Of a stretch of 64,000 nt of DNA, positions 31,254-42,110 are shown one piece after another (the first letter of the stretch is position 1; every line of letters begins with the position of its first letter). The notes under the pieces were generated by a model. It had not been told where the DNA came from and ran no database searches. It saw nothing but the letters and a program-made list of their open reading frames with translations. Where the stretch lies: contig NZ_CP060131.1 of NCBI RefSeq assembly GCF_014235185.1, positions 5,029,501 through 5,093,500 of the forward strand, written 5' to 3'. Both the position numbers and the translations under genes were made by a program. Source of the DNA: Pseudonocardia petroleophila (lineage in GTDB: Bacteria > Actinomycetota > Actinomycetes > Mycobacteriales > Pseudonocardiaceae).

Positions 31254-31553
31254 GTGGTCGACCGCACCCCGGACGGCCGGTGGATCGTCGTCGACGGGCG
31301 GCGGTGGCGGGCGGCCGACCCGGAGCTCCCCGACGACGTCCGCGCCGAGCTGCTGCACCACCTCGGCGTGGCCCGCAGCGCGGTCCGCACGGCGGGGCGG
31401 GCGGGCGACGACGAGGCGGTGCGCCGCGCCCGGGCCCGCGTGCAGGCCGCGAAGACCGGGCTCGGCGAGCGCGGCGACCCCTGGTGGGAGCAGGACGCCG
31501 ACGCCCGCGCGGCCCGGTGGACCGCGGCGCTGCGGACCCTCGGCGAGGGGTAG
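31254..31553 (+). CDS. Small conserved hypothetical protein coupled to the SNF2-like helicase
   Basis: This is a 99-residue charged protein with the N-terminal phrase TPDGRWIVVDGRRWRAADPELPDD, a central helix rich in Ala/Arg (ARSAVRTAGRAGDDEAVRRARARVQAAK) and LGERGDPWWEQDADARAARW near the end. Similar short proteins are found in actinobacteria, sometimes mislabelled as Tol biopolymer transporters (recollection). GTG 31254 is 1 nt after the helicase stop. That tight spacing suggests a helicase partner or an independent DNA-binding accessory. No catalytic motif is visible. The stop abuts the convergent glycosyltransferase gene. Confidence 0.75.
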   Translation: MVDRTPDGRWIVVDGRRWRAADPELPDDVRAELLHHLGVARSAVRTAGRAGDDEAVRRARARVQAAKTGLGERGDPWWEQDADARAARWTAALRTLGEG

Positions 31554-32837
31554 CTACTCCTCCTGCAGCGCGGCCCGGCGCAGCGGCTCGGTCCGGAACA
31601 GGTCATCGAACACGCGCGCGCGGTCGAAGGACAGCGCGTGCTCGCGGCCGCGCCGCTCCAGCGAGCGCCGCTCGTGCTCCGACATCTCCAGCACCACCCG
31701 GTCCAGCGCCGCGGTGATGGCCACGACGTCCCCGGCCGCCACGATGACGGCCGCGTCGCCGACCGCCTCGCCGGTGCCGCCGGTGATCGCGGTGATCACC
31801 GGGCCGCCCCCGGCGAGCAGCTTCTCGGTCAGCGCGATCCCGAACGTCTCGACGAAGTCGGGCTCCTCCTTCGTGGGCAGCGCGTAGGTCGCGCACCCGC
31901 GCATGAGCAGCGGCTTCTCGTCGTCGTCGACGTCGGTCAGGAAGACGATCCGGTCGTCGCCCGCGGCCAGCTCCCGGACCTCGGCCAGTGCCGGGCCGGT
32001 GCCCGCGACGACCAGCTTCACGCGGTCGCGCGCCCGCGACGCGGTGTAGGCCCGGACCAGGTCGAACACGCCCTTCGCCCGGGAGATCCGGGACAGGAAC
32101 AGCACGTAGCCGTCGCGCTCCAGGCCGCGGCGGCGCAGCGCCGCGTCGACGGCGTCCGGGTCGAGGTCGAGGTAGGCGGAGGTGTCGATCGGCGGGTAGC
32201 TCACGGTCACCCGCGCCCGGCACTGCTGCGCGAACAGGGTGCCGCAGTGCGCGTCGACCGCCTCAGCGGACAGCACGATCTGGTCGCGCGTGTACTCCGA
32301 GACCGCGACGACCTCGTCGTGGGCCAGGAACGTCGTCAGCAGCGCGACGGCGGCGCCGAACCGCTCCTCGCGCAGGCAGGAGCGGATGACGTTGGTGACG
32401 TCGGAGCCCACGGCCTTCGCGATGGTGTGGACCTCGCCGAGGAGGCCCGCCGCGTGCGCCGCCGTCACCGCGTCCATGACGACGTTCGCGTGCGGGGCCA
32501 GGTACATCGACAGGCACGTGGTCGGCACGGGCTCCGCGAGCAGCTCGACGAGCCGGCCGGTGAGGCCGGCGAGGCCCCGCCCGTCCGGCACGCGGTAGTC
32601 GCCGACCGGCTCGGGCCGCTCGACGGTGATGCCGGGGCCGTAGGGCTGCAGCCGGTCGAGCGGCTTGAGCGGCAGCCCGGCGGCCTCCAGCGTCGCGATC
32701 GGCCAGGTGAGCAGGCGGACGTCGTCGAAGCCGCGGGTCAGCGCCACCTCGGCGAGGTTGCGCGCCTCCCCGGAGTGGCCGCAGATCACCGGGTCGGCCC
32801 GCACGACGATCACGAGCCGGCGCTCGGGGTAGGTCAC
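31554..32837 (-). CDS. GT4-family glycosyltransferase
   Basis: The 427-residue GT-B glycosyltransferase has an N-terminal acceptor half with HSGEARNLAEVALTRG and VVAVSEYTRDQIV. Its C-terminal nucleotide-sugar half includes GYVLFLSRISRAKGVFDLVRAY, LVVAGTGPAL and EEPDFVETFGIALTEKLLAGGGPVITAITGG (the EX7E region). Members transfer hexoses from NDP-sugars; KAVGSDVTNVIRSC loosely recalls sucrose- or mannosylfructose-type synthases. GTG 32837 overlaps the stop of the damaged GH92 gene (GTGA), so its translation was coupled to that gene and may now suffer. Its 3' end directly abuts the helicase-partner gene. Acceptor unknown. Confidence 0.8.
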   Translation of the reverse strand: MTYPERRLVIVVRADPVICGHSGEARNLAEVALTRGFDDVRLLTWPIATLEAAGLPLKPLDRLQPYGPGITVERPEPVGDYRVPDGRGLAGLTGRLVELLAEPVPTTCLSMYLAPHANVVMDAVTAAHAAGLLGEVHTIAKAVGSDVTNVIRSCLREERFGAAVALLTTFLAHDEVVAVSEYTRDQIVLSAEAVDAHCGTLFAQQCRARVTVSYPPIDTSAYLDLDPDAVDAALRRRGLERDGYVLFLSRISRAKGVFDLVRAYTASRARDRVKLVVAGTGPALAEVRELAAGDDRIVFLTDVDDDEKPLLMRGCATYALPTKEEPDFVETFGIALTEKLLAGGGPVITAITGGTGEAVGDAAVIVAAGDVVAITAALDRVVLEMSEHERRSLERRGREHALSFDRARVFDDLFRTEPLRRAALQEE

Positions 32838-35109
32838 TCCCCCGTTCTCGCCGCGGGCGCGTCGGACAGCGACGGGGGTCGCGCCGACCGGCCCCACGCC
32901 GAGGGCTCCGGGCCCAGTTCCAGGTGCAGCACTCCGCCGCGGTGCACGTCCGAGGCGCTGATGTGGGTCGTTTCGCATGGCCGTCCGTTCAGGGTCGCCG
33001 ACTGCACGTACTGCGCGGGAGGTGTCTCGTGGACGCCGTCCGCGCCGATGGGGGTGTCGCGGTGCCCGGTGGTCTCGATGACGAACTCCCCGCCGCCGAC
33101 GCGCAGTGCCGCCCGGGCGAAGGCCGGCGCGTTGACGAGGAACAGGCCCTGCCCGGCGACCGGGAAGAGGCCGAGGGAGGCCCAGACGTACCAGGAGCTG
33201 AGGCCCCCGGAGTCGTCGTTGCCGGGCATACCGCCTGCGCCGGTGCCGAACTGCCAGGTCAGCGCGGCGTGCACGACGTCGGCGGTGCGGTCGGGGCGGC
33301 CCGCGTAGTGGTAGGCCCACGGCGCCTCCATGTCGGGCTCGTTGTTGAGCCCCTCGAACCGGTTCAGGGCGTAGCCGGCGGCCATCTCCGCGGCGGGCGG
33401 GGCCAGGCCCGGCTGGGTGACCGCGGGCGCGCCGAACCCGAAGAAGGCGTCGAGCATCCCGACGAACGCGTCGTCGCCGCCCGCCAGCGCGATCCGGGCC
33501 CGCATGTCGTGCAGCAGCCGGAACGAGTAGTTCCACCGCCCGCCCTCGTAGTACTCGGAGTCGAGCAGCAGGCCGGTGGAGGCGTCGAACGCGTTGACCC
33601 ACCGGCGGGCGCGCCCCTCCAGCTCGTCGGCGAGGCGGCGGTCGCCCAGGGCCCGGGCGACCCGGGCCGTGCAGTGGTGGCCGTAGGCGAGGTCGAGCGT
33701 GTGCGTGATCGGGTGCACCACGCCGTCGTCGACGAAGTTCTCCCCGTAGAGGCGGCGCAGGTCCGCCTCCATGTGCACCAGCGCCCAGCTCCAGTCCAGC
33801 GCGCCGGACCCGGTCGCGTGCGCGTCGGCCAGCGCGGTGTGGGCGAGCGCGCTGGCCTGCCGGAAGAACCGGTCGGCGCCGCGGGCCATCCGGTACCCGA
33901 TGGGGAAGTTGCCCTCCTCCTCGCAGACCCGGATCAGCGACTCCAGCAGGTCCGCCGCCCGGTCCGGGACGATCGCCGCCAGCAGCGGGATCTGGGTCTT
34001 GTAGATGTCCCACATCGTGCAGACGTCGAACGCGAACGGCCCGGACGTCGGCCAGAAGGGCTCTCGTCGTCGGCGAAGCACGGCTTGATCAGCGAGTGGT
34101 ACATCGCGGTCGCGAACACCGAGCGCCGGGCCGGGGTGCCGCCCTCGACCCGCACGCGGTCGAGGTGGTCGCCCCACCGGGCACCCGTGCCGGCCCGCAC
34201 GGCGTCGAAGGACGGTCCGGTCCCGCCGCACTCGCGACGGAGGTTCTCCCGGGCCTGCTCGCAGCCGCGCAGGGAGAAGCCCAGCCGCACCTCGACGGTC
34301 TGCCCGGCGCGGGCGCGGCCCAGGAACAGCAGGCCGAAGGGGCGCAGCGTGGTCTGCCGGATGCTGTCGAAGTCGAGCCGGGTGCCGCCCTCGACGAGGC
34401 GGCGGTCGTACCAGAGCATCTGCCGCCAGCCCGGGCTGCTCACCTCCAGGTGCACCGACAGCGGCACGCCCTCCATCACCACCGTGCCCTGCGCCCGGCC
34501 GTGCCCGAGGCTCTCCACCTGCGCCCGCAGCGGGACGGTGCGCCCGTGGTCGATGGCGAGCCCGCCGCAGGACAGGTCGAGCACCAGCCGCGCGCTGCCG
34601 CTCTCCGGGAAGGTGTAGCGGTGGACGGCGACCTTCTCGCCGACGGTGAGCTCGCAGCGGATGCCGGTGCCCAGCGTGGCGGCGTAGTACCCGGCCTCCG
34701 CCGTCTCCTCGTGCAGCGGCCACGCCTCGCCGAGGTCGTCGAGCGGCGCCACCATCGGGGTGACCCGCACGTAGTTGTAGTACTTGCGGATCGCGCCGGT
34801 GCCGGACTGCTGGAAGTGGGTGAACCCGGACGCCTGCTGCGTCGGGAAGATCTCGACGGGAAGGCCCTCGGTGCCCTTGTCGTAGCGCCCGTAGCCGGTC
34901 GGGTAGGCCCCGGAGTAGGCGCAGGCCGAGACCATCCCGAGCGGGGAGGTGGCACCCGGGTGCGTGTTGCCGACCAGCGGCTTCGGGAACCACCACGTGG
35001 CCGCGAGACCGTCCGCGGGCGGGAGGCTCGTCGCGGCGGTGCCGATGAAGGGATCGACGTCGTGGAGGATGAGCGGAGTATGGGGTGGGGGCCGGTGACC
35101 GGTGGTTAC
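32834..35109 (-). pseudogene. GH92 alpha-mannosidase-like gene with lost start and frameshift
   Basis: The two reading frames together give about 758 residues of a GH92 (exo-alpha-mannosidase) protein: DVDPFIGTAATSLPP at the N-terminus, CTMWDIYKTQIPLL, EGLNNEPDMEAPWAYHY with the catalytic acids, and GNDDSGGLSSWYVWASLG. Two lesions are visible. Near 34057-34064 one base is missing (SLIKPCFADDES in one frame, FWPTSGPFAFD in the other). At the 5' end no ATG, GTG or TTG precedes the conserved start; the expected codon at 35109-35107 is GTA, giving GTAA where the window's coupled genes have GTGA. Family members trim alpha-mannosides. There is no signal peptide. Confidence 0.8.
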
Positions 35110-37481
35110 GGCGCCGTGAACTCGGGTGGCGAGAGCTGCGGCCGATCCGGGCGCTCCACGAAGTCCGGCGGACGGTGGGCCCGGACCGGCGACGGGTCCC
35201 CCTCGAACCGCTCCACCTCCACCAGCGCGTGCTGCCCGGAGGTGCCCTGAGCCAGCCGGGACGTGCCGTGGTCGCGGGTCAGGACGTTGGGGTTGCCGTG
35301 CGCGCACAGCTCGGTGTCGCCGACCGGGTCGAACCACGCCCCGGTGGGGAGCTGCACGACCCCGCGGCGGACGCCGTCGTCGAGGCGGGCCCCGGCGAGG
35401 CAGGCGCCTCGGTCGTTGAACAGGCGCACGACGTCGCCGTCGGAGATGCCCCGCTCGGCGGCGTCGTCGGGGTGCATCCGCACGGCCTCCCGGCCGCCGA
35501 CCTTGTGGCGCCTGCTCTCCGCCCCCGCGTCGAGCTGGCTGTGCAGCCGCCCGCGCGGCTGGTTGGCGATCAGGTGCAGCGGCCACCGCGCCGCGTGCGG
35601 GGAGCCCAGCCACTCGACGGGCTCGAGCCAGGTGGGGTGGCCGGGGCAGTCGTCGTAGCCGAAGCCCGCGATCGTGGCGGAGAACAGCTCGATCCGGCCG
35701 CTCGGGGTGCGCAGCGGGCGGCCGTCGGGGTCGGCGCGGAAGCCGTCGAGGAAGGTGCGGTCGGCGGGCTGCACGGGCAGTGTGAGCAACGGGGATGCGA
35801 GGAAGTCGTCGTAGGGGGGCAGGTCGACGCCCAGCCGCGGCCCCGTCGACGTCGCCCAGGTCTCGTAGAGGTGCCGGAGCCACTCGTCGGCGGACCGGCC
35901 TTCGGTGAACGCATCCCCCACCCCGAGCGCGTCGGCCAGTGCCGCGAGCACGGCGTGGTCGTCGCGGGCCAGACCGAACGGCTCGACGACCCGGTGCATC
36001 GGGACGAGGTGGTGGTCGGTGCGCGACGCGCCGATGTCGGTGCGCTCCAGCGGCGTCGTGACCGGCACGACGATGTCGGCGTGCTTGGCCATCGCCGTCC
36101 AGAACGGCTCGTGCACCACCACGGTGTCGACGGTGGCCAGCGCGCGCCGCAACCGGTGGAGGTCCTGGTGGTGGTGGAACGGGTTGCCGCCCGCCCAGTA
36201 GACGAGCCCGATGTCGGGGTAGGTCAGCGTCGACCCGTCGAACTCGAACGGTTCGCCGGGGTGCAGCAGCATGTCGGCGACGCGGGCCACCGGGATGTGG
36301 TCGGCGACCGGGTTGACGCCCTGCGGCAGCGTCGGCACGCGGACGCCCGCACCGGGCACGCCGACGTCGGCCATCGAGCCGTAGCCATGGCCGAATCCGC
36401 GGCCGGGCAGCCCGATCTGGCCCAGCACCGCCGCGAGCGCGATGCCCGCCCAGGGCGCCTGCTCGCCGTGCTCGGTGCGCTGCAGCGACCACGTGACCGT
36501 GACCAGCGTGCGGGACGCGGCCATGCGGCGGGCGAGGGCGCGGATCGTGTCGGCGGGGACGTCGCAGCGCTCCGCGGCCCACTCCGGCGACTTCGCGACG
36601 CCGTCGCTGCGCCCCGTCACGTACGCGAGGAGCTCGGGCGCGCCGACGCAGTAGCGCTCCAGGAACGCGGGGTCGTGCAGGTCCTCGGCGACGAGGACGT
36701 GCATGAGCCCGAGCATCATCGCGACGTCGGACGCCGGGCGGATCGGCAGCCACGTGGAACCTGGGGAGTCCTCGCGCAGCGGGCTGACCGTCACGACGTC
36801 GACCGAGCCCCCGACGGCCGCCCGCAGGTGCTGGTCGGCGGTGTGGCGGACCATCCCGCCCGGGTTCATCGCCGTGTTCTTGCGCGGGATGCCGCCGAAG
36901 GCGACCACCAGCTCGGTGTGCTCGCGGATCACCGCCCAGTCGGTGAGCCCGGTCGTGACGTCGACGCCGCGGCCCACGACGTGCGGCATGAGCACGCCGG
37001 AGGCGCCGTAGCTGTAGTTGCCGACGCCGGAGACGTAGCCGCCGAGGCAGGTGAGGAAGCGCTTGAGCTGGCTCTGCGCGTGGTGGAACCGGCCGGCGCT
37101 GGCCCAGCCGTAGGAGCCGCCGAAGACGCCGCGCGGCCCGCGCTCGGCGTAGACGTGCCGCAGCTCACCGGCGAGGACCTCGATCAGCTCGTCCCACTCG
37201 ACCTCGACGAAGCCCTCGCGTCCCCGCCCGTCGGACGGGCCCGGACCGTCGCGCAGCCATCCCTCGCGGATCGCGGGCCGGGCGATCCGCACGGCCGGGT
37301 CGACGGCGGACGCGAGGTTCGCGAGCAGCGGCGACGGATCGGGATCGGCGGGGTGCGCACGCACCTGCACGGTGCCGTCGACGGCACGGGCCTCGAAGGC
37401 TCCCCAGTGCGAGCTGCTGGTGACGTACGGGTTCGCGGCGATCTCCGTACTGTGTACGACGGTCCGACCGGAGGTCAACAC
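35106..37481 (-). CDS. BisC/TorA-type molybdopterin oxidoreductase (S- or N-oxide reductase)
   Basis: This 791-residue bis-MGD molybdoenzyme lacks an N-terminal iron-sulfur site. It shows FGGSYGWASAGRFH with the serine that coordinates molybdenum in the DMSO/TMAO/biotin-sulfoxide reductase group, GLVYWAGGNPFHHHQDLHRL, HEPFWTAMAKHADIVVPVTTPLERTD, and a C-terminal beta-barrel with IANQPRGRLHSQLD and HPDDAAERGISDGDVVRLFN. Its closest remembered relative is E. coli BisC, also cytosolic and without a Tat signal. No Tat or Sec signal is present here. It follows glycerate kinase by 7 nt (GTG start). Likely function is reducing biotin or methionine sulfoxide, or a heterocyclic N-oxide; the place in a purine operon is unexplained. 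Confidence 0.88.
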   Translation of the reverse strand: MLTSGRTVVHSTEIAANPYVTSSSHWGAFEARAVDGTVQVRAHPADPDPSPLLANLASAVDPAVRIARPAIREGWLRDGPGPSDGRGREGFVEVEWDELIEVLAGELRHVYAERGPRGVFGGSYGWASAGRFHHAQSQLKRFLTCLGGYVSGVGNYSYGASGVLMPHVVGRGVDVTTGLTDWAVIREHTELVVAFGGIPRKNTAMNPGGMVRHTADQHLRAAVGGSVDVVTVSPLREDSPGSTWLPIRPASDVAMMLGLMHVLVAEDLHDPAFLERYCVGAPELLAYVTGRSDGVAKSPEWAAERCDVPADTIRALARRMAASRTLVTVTWSLQRTEHGEQAPWAGIALAAVLGQIGLPGRGFGHGYGSMADVGVPGAGVRVPTLPQGVNPVADHIPVARVADMLLHPGEPFEFDGSTLTYPDIGLVYWAGGNPFHHHQDLHRLRRALATVDTVVVHEPFWTAMAKHADIVVPVTTPLERTDIGASRTDHHLVPMHRVVEPFGLARDDHAVLAALADALGVGDAFTEGRSADEWLRHLYETWATSTGPRLGVDLPPYDDFLASPLLTLPVQPADRTFLDGFRADPDGRPLRTPSGRIELFSATIAGFGYDDCPGHPTWLEPVEWLGSPHAARWPLHLIANQPRGRLHSQLDAGAESRRHKVGGREAVRMHPDDAAERGISDGDVVRLFNDRGACLAGARLDDGVRRGVVQLPTGAWFDPVGDTELCAHGNPNVLTRDHGTSRLAQGTSGQHALVEVERFEGDPSPVRAHRPPDFVERPDRPQLSPPEFTAP

Positions 37482-37488
37482 CCCGTGC

Positions 37489-38576
37489 TCAGGCCGCCGC
37501 GATCCGCCGCCCGAGCGCCCGCAGCGGCGGGCCGGGGTCGGCGAGGCAGCGGGCGAGGTCGGGCTCCACGTCGCCGAGGACGTGCACCGGCCCCAGCCCG
37601 GCGGCGGCCGCCCGGCCCGGCGTGATCGCAGACCGGCCGCAGACCACGGCCACCGCCACCCCGGCCGACCGGGCGGCCGCCGCGACGCCGACCGGGGCCT
37701 TGCCGCGCAGGGTCTGCTCGTCCAGCGCCCCCTCCCCGGTGATCACCAGCTCCGCCCCGGTGAGCTGCTCGCGGAACCCGACGAGGTCGAGCACGACGTC
37801 GATCCCGGGGCGGGGCCGCGCCCCGAGCACGGCGAGCGCGGCGAACCCGACCCCCCCGGCGGCCCCGGCCCCCGGGGCGGCGGCGTCCGCCCCGAGGAGC
37901 GCCGCCCACCGGGCCAGCGCCGCCTCCAGCACCGCGACCGCACCCGCGTCGGCCCCCTTCTGCGGGCCGTACACCGCGGCCGCACCGGTCGGGCCGAGCA
38001 GGGGGTTGTCGACGTCGCTCGCGAGCACGAACCGGGTCGCGGCGAGCCGGCGGTCCAGCCCGGACAGGTCGACGCGGTGCAGGTGGGCCAGCGCCGCGCC
38101 GCCGTCGGGCAGCGCGGCGCCGTCGGCGTCGAGCAGCCGGGCACCGAGTGCGGACAGCATCCCCGCGCCGCCGTCCGTGCAGGCGCTCCCGCCGACGCCG
38201 AGCACCACGGTCGTGGCCCCGGCGTCGAGCGCCGCGGCCACCAGCTCCCCCGTGCCGCGGCTGGTGGCCCGCAGCGGCGCGGGCCCGTCGGTCAGGTGCG
38301 CGAGACCGGACGCGGCGGCCAGCTCCACGACCGCCGTGCCGTGCCGGATCGCGACGCCGGTGCGCACGGGGGCGCCGGTCGGCCCGGACACCGTGGCCGG
38401 GACCGGCCGGAAGCCCGCGGCGACGGCGGCGTCCAGCGTGCCCTCCCCGCCGTCGGCCACCGGGAGCTCGACGGCGTGCCGGCCCGCGTCCCGGACGCCT
38501 GCCGCCAGGTGACGGGCCGCCTCGGCGGCGGTCGCGGAGCCCTTGAACTTGTCCGGGGCGACGAGGATGTGCCCCA

Positions 38577-38577
<1 letters not shown>
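37489..38577 (-). CDS. glxK: Glycerate kinase
   Basis: The 362-residue type II glycerate kinase contains VAPDKFKGSATAAEAA, LPVADGGEGTLDAAVAA, GVGGSACTDGGAGMLSALGA, ASDVDNPLLGPTGAAAVYGPQKGA and VITGEGALDEQT, the full set of family blocks. It phosphorylates D-glycerate, made by the reductase two genes upstream, to 2-phosphoglycerate and thus connects ureide catabolism to lower glycolysis. The ATG at 38577 shares a base with the glyoxylate carboligase stop (TGATG), a coupled junction. The gene ends 7 nt before the molybdoenzyme start. Confidence 0.95.
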
Positions 38578-40351
<1,774 letters not shown>

Positions 40352-40355
<4 letters not shown>

Positions 40356-41227
40356 TTCGTGGTCCTTCCGGAGAGGGTCTCGACCTGCAGCAGCAGCGCG
40401 CTGTGGTCGAGGGAGCCGTGGCCCTGGGCGCGCAGCGAGGCGACCAGCTGGGCGACGTGCGCCCCCAGCGGGATCGCGACGCCGGCCTCGCGGGCGGCGG
40501 CGGTGACGATGCCGAGGTCCTTGTGGTGCAGGTCGATGCGGAAGCCGGGGGCGAACTCCCGTGCCCGCATCCCGGCGGCCTTGCGGTCGAGCACGGTGCT
40601 CCCGGCCAGGCCGCCTGCGAGGACCCGCGTGGCGGCGTCGGTGTCGACGCCGTGGGCCTCCAGGAACACCAGCGCCTCGGCGACGAGCTGGATGTTCCCG
40701 GCGACGATCAGCTGGTTGGCCGCCTTCACGGTCTGCCCGGCCCCGGCCGGGCCGACGTGCACGACGGTGCCGCCGACGACGTCGAGGTAGGGGCGGGCCG
40801 CCTCGACGTCGGCCGCCTCCCCGCCGACCATGATCGACAGGGTGGCCTCGACCGCCCCGGCCTCCCCGCCGCTGACCGGGGCGTCGACGACGCGGACGCC
40901 GTGCTCGGCACCGGCCGCGGCCACTCGGCAGGCGACGTCGGGGCGGATGGTCGAGCAGTCGACGTGCAGCGTGCCGGGCTTGACGTTCGGGTGGATCTCG
41001 CGGGCCAGCGCCTCGACGTCCGGGCTGTCCGGGACCATCGTGATCACGACCTCGGCGTCGCGGACGGCGTCGACGGTGTTCTCCGCGGCCAGCCCTCCGG
41101 CGGCGACGAGCCGGTCGACGGCCGGTCGGGACAGGTTGTGGCCGACCACCTCGTGGCCGGCGGCGACGAGGTGGGCCGCCATCGGGCCGCCCATGATGCC
41201 GAGTCCGATGAACGCGATGCGGGTCAT
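40352..41227 (-). CDS. glxR: 2-hydroxy-3-oxopropionate (tartronate semialdehyde) reductase
   Basis: The 291-residue beta-hydroxyacid dehydrogenase has the Rossmann motif IAFIGLGIMGGPMAAHLVAAGH, the substrate-binding DAPVSGGEAGAVEATLSIMVGG, and the catalytic-lysine helix GAGQTVKAANQLIVAGN. It reduces tartronate semialdehyde to D-glycerate with NAD(P)H. The ATG overlaps the hydroxypyruvate isomerase stop by 4 nt (ATGA) and its own stop overlaps gcl (GTGA), so the three genes form a translation-coupled string. Context fixes the choice among hydroxyisobutyrate-dehydrogenase-like relatives. Confidence 0.95.
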
Positions 41228-42006
41228 GACGAGAGCTCCTCGGTCCGCGCCAGCCAGTCGAAGGCGGCGGCGCTGGTGGTGGTGGGTGCGTACTCGAGCC
41301 CGACGCGGCCGGCGTAGCCCGCGTCGTCGAGCGCGGCGAGGTGGCGGCGCAGGTCGAGCGAGCCGGTGCCGGGCTCGTGGCGGCCCGGGGCGTCGGCGAC
41401 CTGGACGTGGCCGATCCGGTCGACGTGCGCCGGGAGCGCGTCGAGGTCGTCGCCGTTGACGGCGAGGTGGTAGAGGTCGGCGAGCAGGGCGGTGCCCGGG
41501 ACGCGGTCGACGACGGCGAGCGCGTCGGCCGCGGTGCGCAGCGGGTAGCGGTCGGCACCGGAGAGCGGTTCGAGCACGACGGTCGCGCCGATCCGGGACG
41601 CCTCGGCCGCGGCGAACGCGAGGTGGGCCTCGGCGAGGTCGTCCTGGCCGGTCGCCCCGTCGATGCGGTTGCCGTACAGGGCGTTGAACACCGACGTCCC
41701 GAGCCGCTCGCCGATCCCGACGGCGACGGCGACGGAGTCGCGGAACTCGCTCTCCCGCCCGGGCCAGGACACGAGGCCGCGGTCGCCGGCGGGCATGTCG
41801 CCCGCCGCGAAGTTGAGGCCGGTCAGCCGGACCCCGGCGTCCTGCACGGCGGCGACGAACGCGTCGACCTCGGCGTCGTCGGCGGTGGTGAACGGCCACC
41901 AGAACTCGACGGCGTCGAACCCGGCGGCGGCCGCGGCGGCGGGGCGCTGCAGCAGGGGCAGCTCGGTGAACAGGATGGAGCAGTTGACGGCACAGCGGAT
42001 CGCCAT
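41224..42006 (-). CDS. hyi: Hydroxypyruvate isomerase
   Basis: This 260-residue TIM-barrel protein (xylose-isomerase-like, AP endonuclease family 2) shows CAVNCSILFTELPLLQRPAAAAAAGFDAVEFWWPF, LTGLNFAAGDMPAGDRGL, VVLEPLSGADRYPL and LLADLYHLAVNGDD. It interconverts hydroxypyruvate and tartronate semialdehyde in glyoxylate metabolism. The ATG at 42006 is preceded by GGAGGG seven bases upstream. It is the first gene of the gcl group. The 104-nt gap to allantoicase contains an inverted repeat element. Metal and substrate residues look intact. Confidence 0.94.
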   Translation of the reverse strand: MAIRCAVNCSILFTELPLLQRPAAAAAAGFDAVEFWWPFTTADDAEVDAFVAAVQDAGVRLTGLNFAAGDMPAGDRGLVSWPGRESEFRDSVAVAVGIGERLGTSVFNALYGNRIDGATGQDDLAEAHLAFAAAEASRIGATVVLEPLSGADRYPLRTAADALAVVDRVPGTALLADLYHLAVNGDDLDALPAHVDRIGHVQVADAPGRHEPGTGSLDLRRHLAALDDAGYAGRVGLEYAPTTTSAAAFDWLARTEELSS

Positions 42007-42033
42007 GGGGCCCTCCAAGGGCGTGCGGGACTC

Positions 42034-42079
42034 GCAGGAAGGCCACCTTCCTGCCTTCTCGTTGCGTGAAGGTGGCCTT
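42034..42079. repeat. AAGGTGGCCTT-type inverted repeat between allantoicase and hyi
   Basis: Two nested inverted repeats are present. GCAGGAAGG and CCTTCCTGC (9-bp arms, 3-nt loop) span 42034-42054. AAGGCCACCTTC and GAAGGTGGCCTT (12-bp arms) pair across 42039-42079. The second pairing competes with the first. I recall AAGGTGGCCTT-like palindromes as dispersed repeats in Pseudonocardiales. It may also end transcription of the allantoin genes or form an attenuator. Confidence 0.6.
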
Positions 42080-42110
42080 GCTGCAATACGGGTGGGGCGG
42101 ACTCGGGCGG

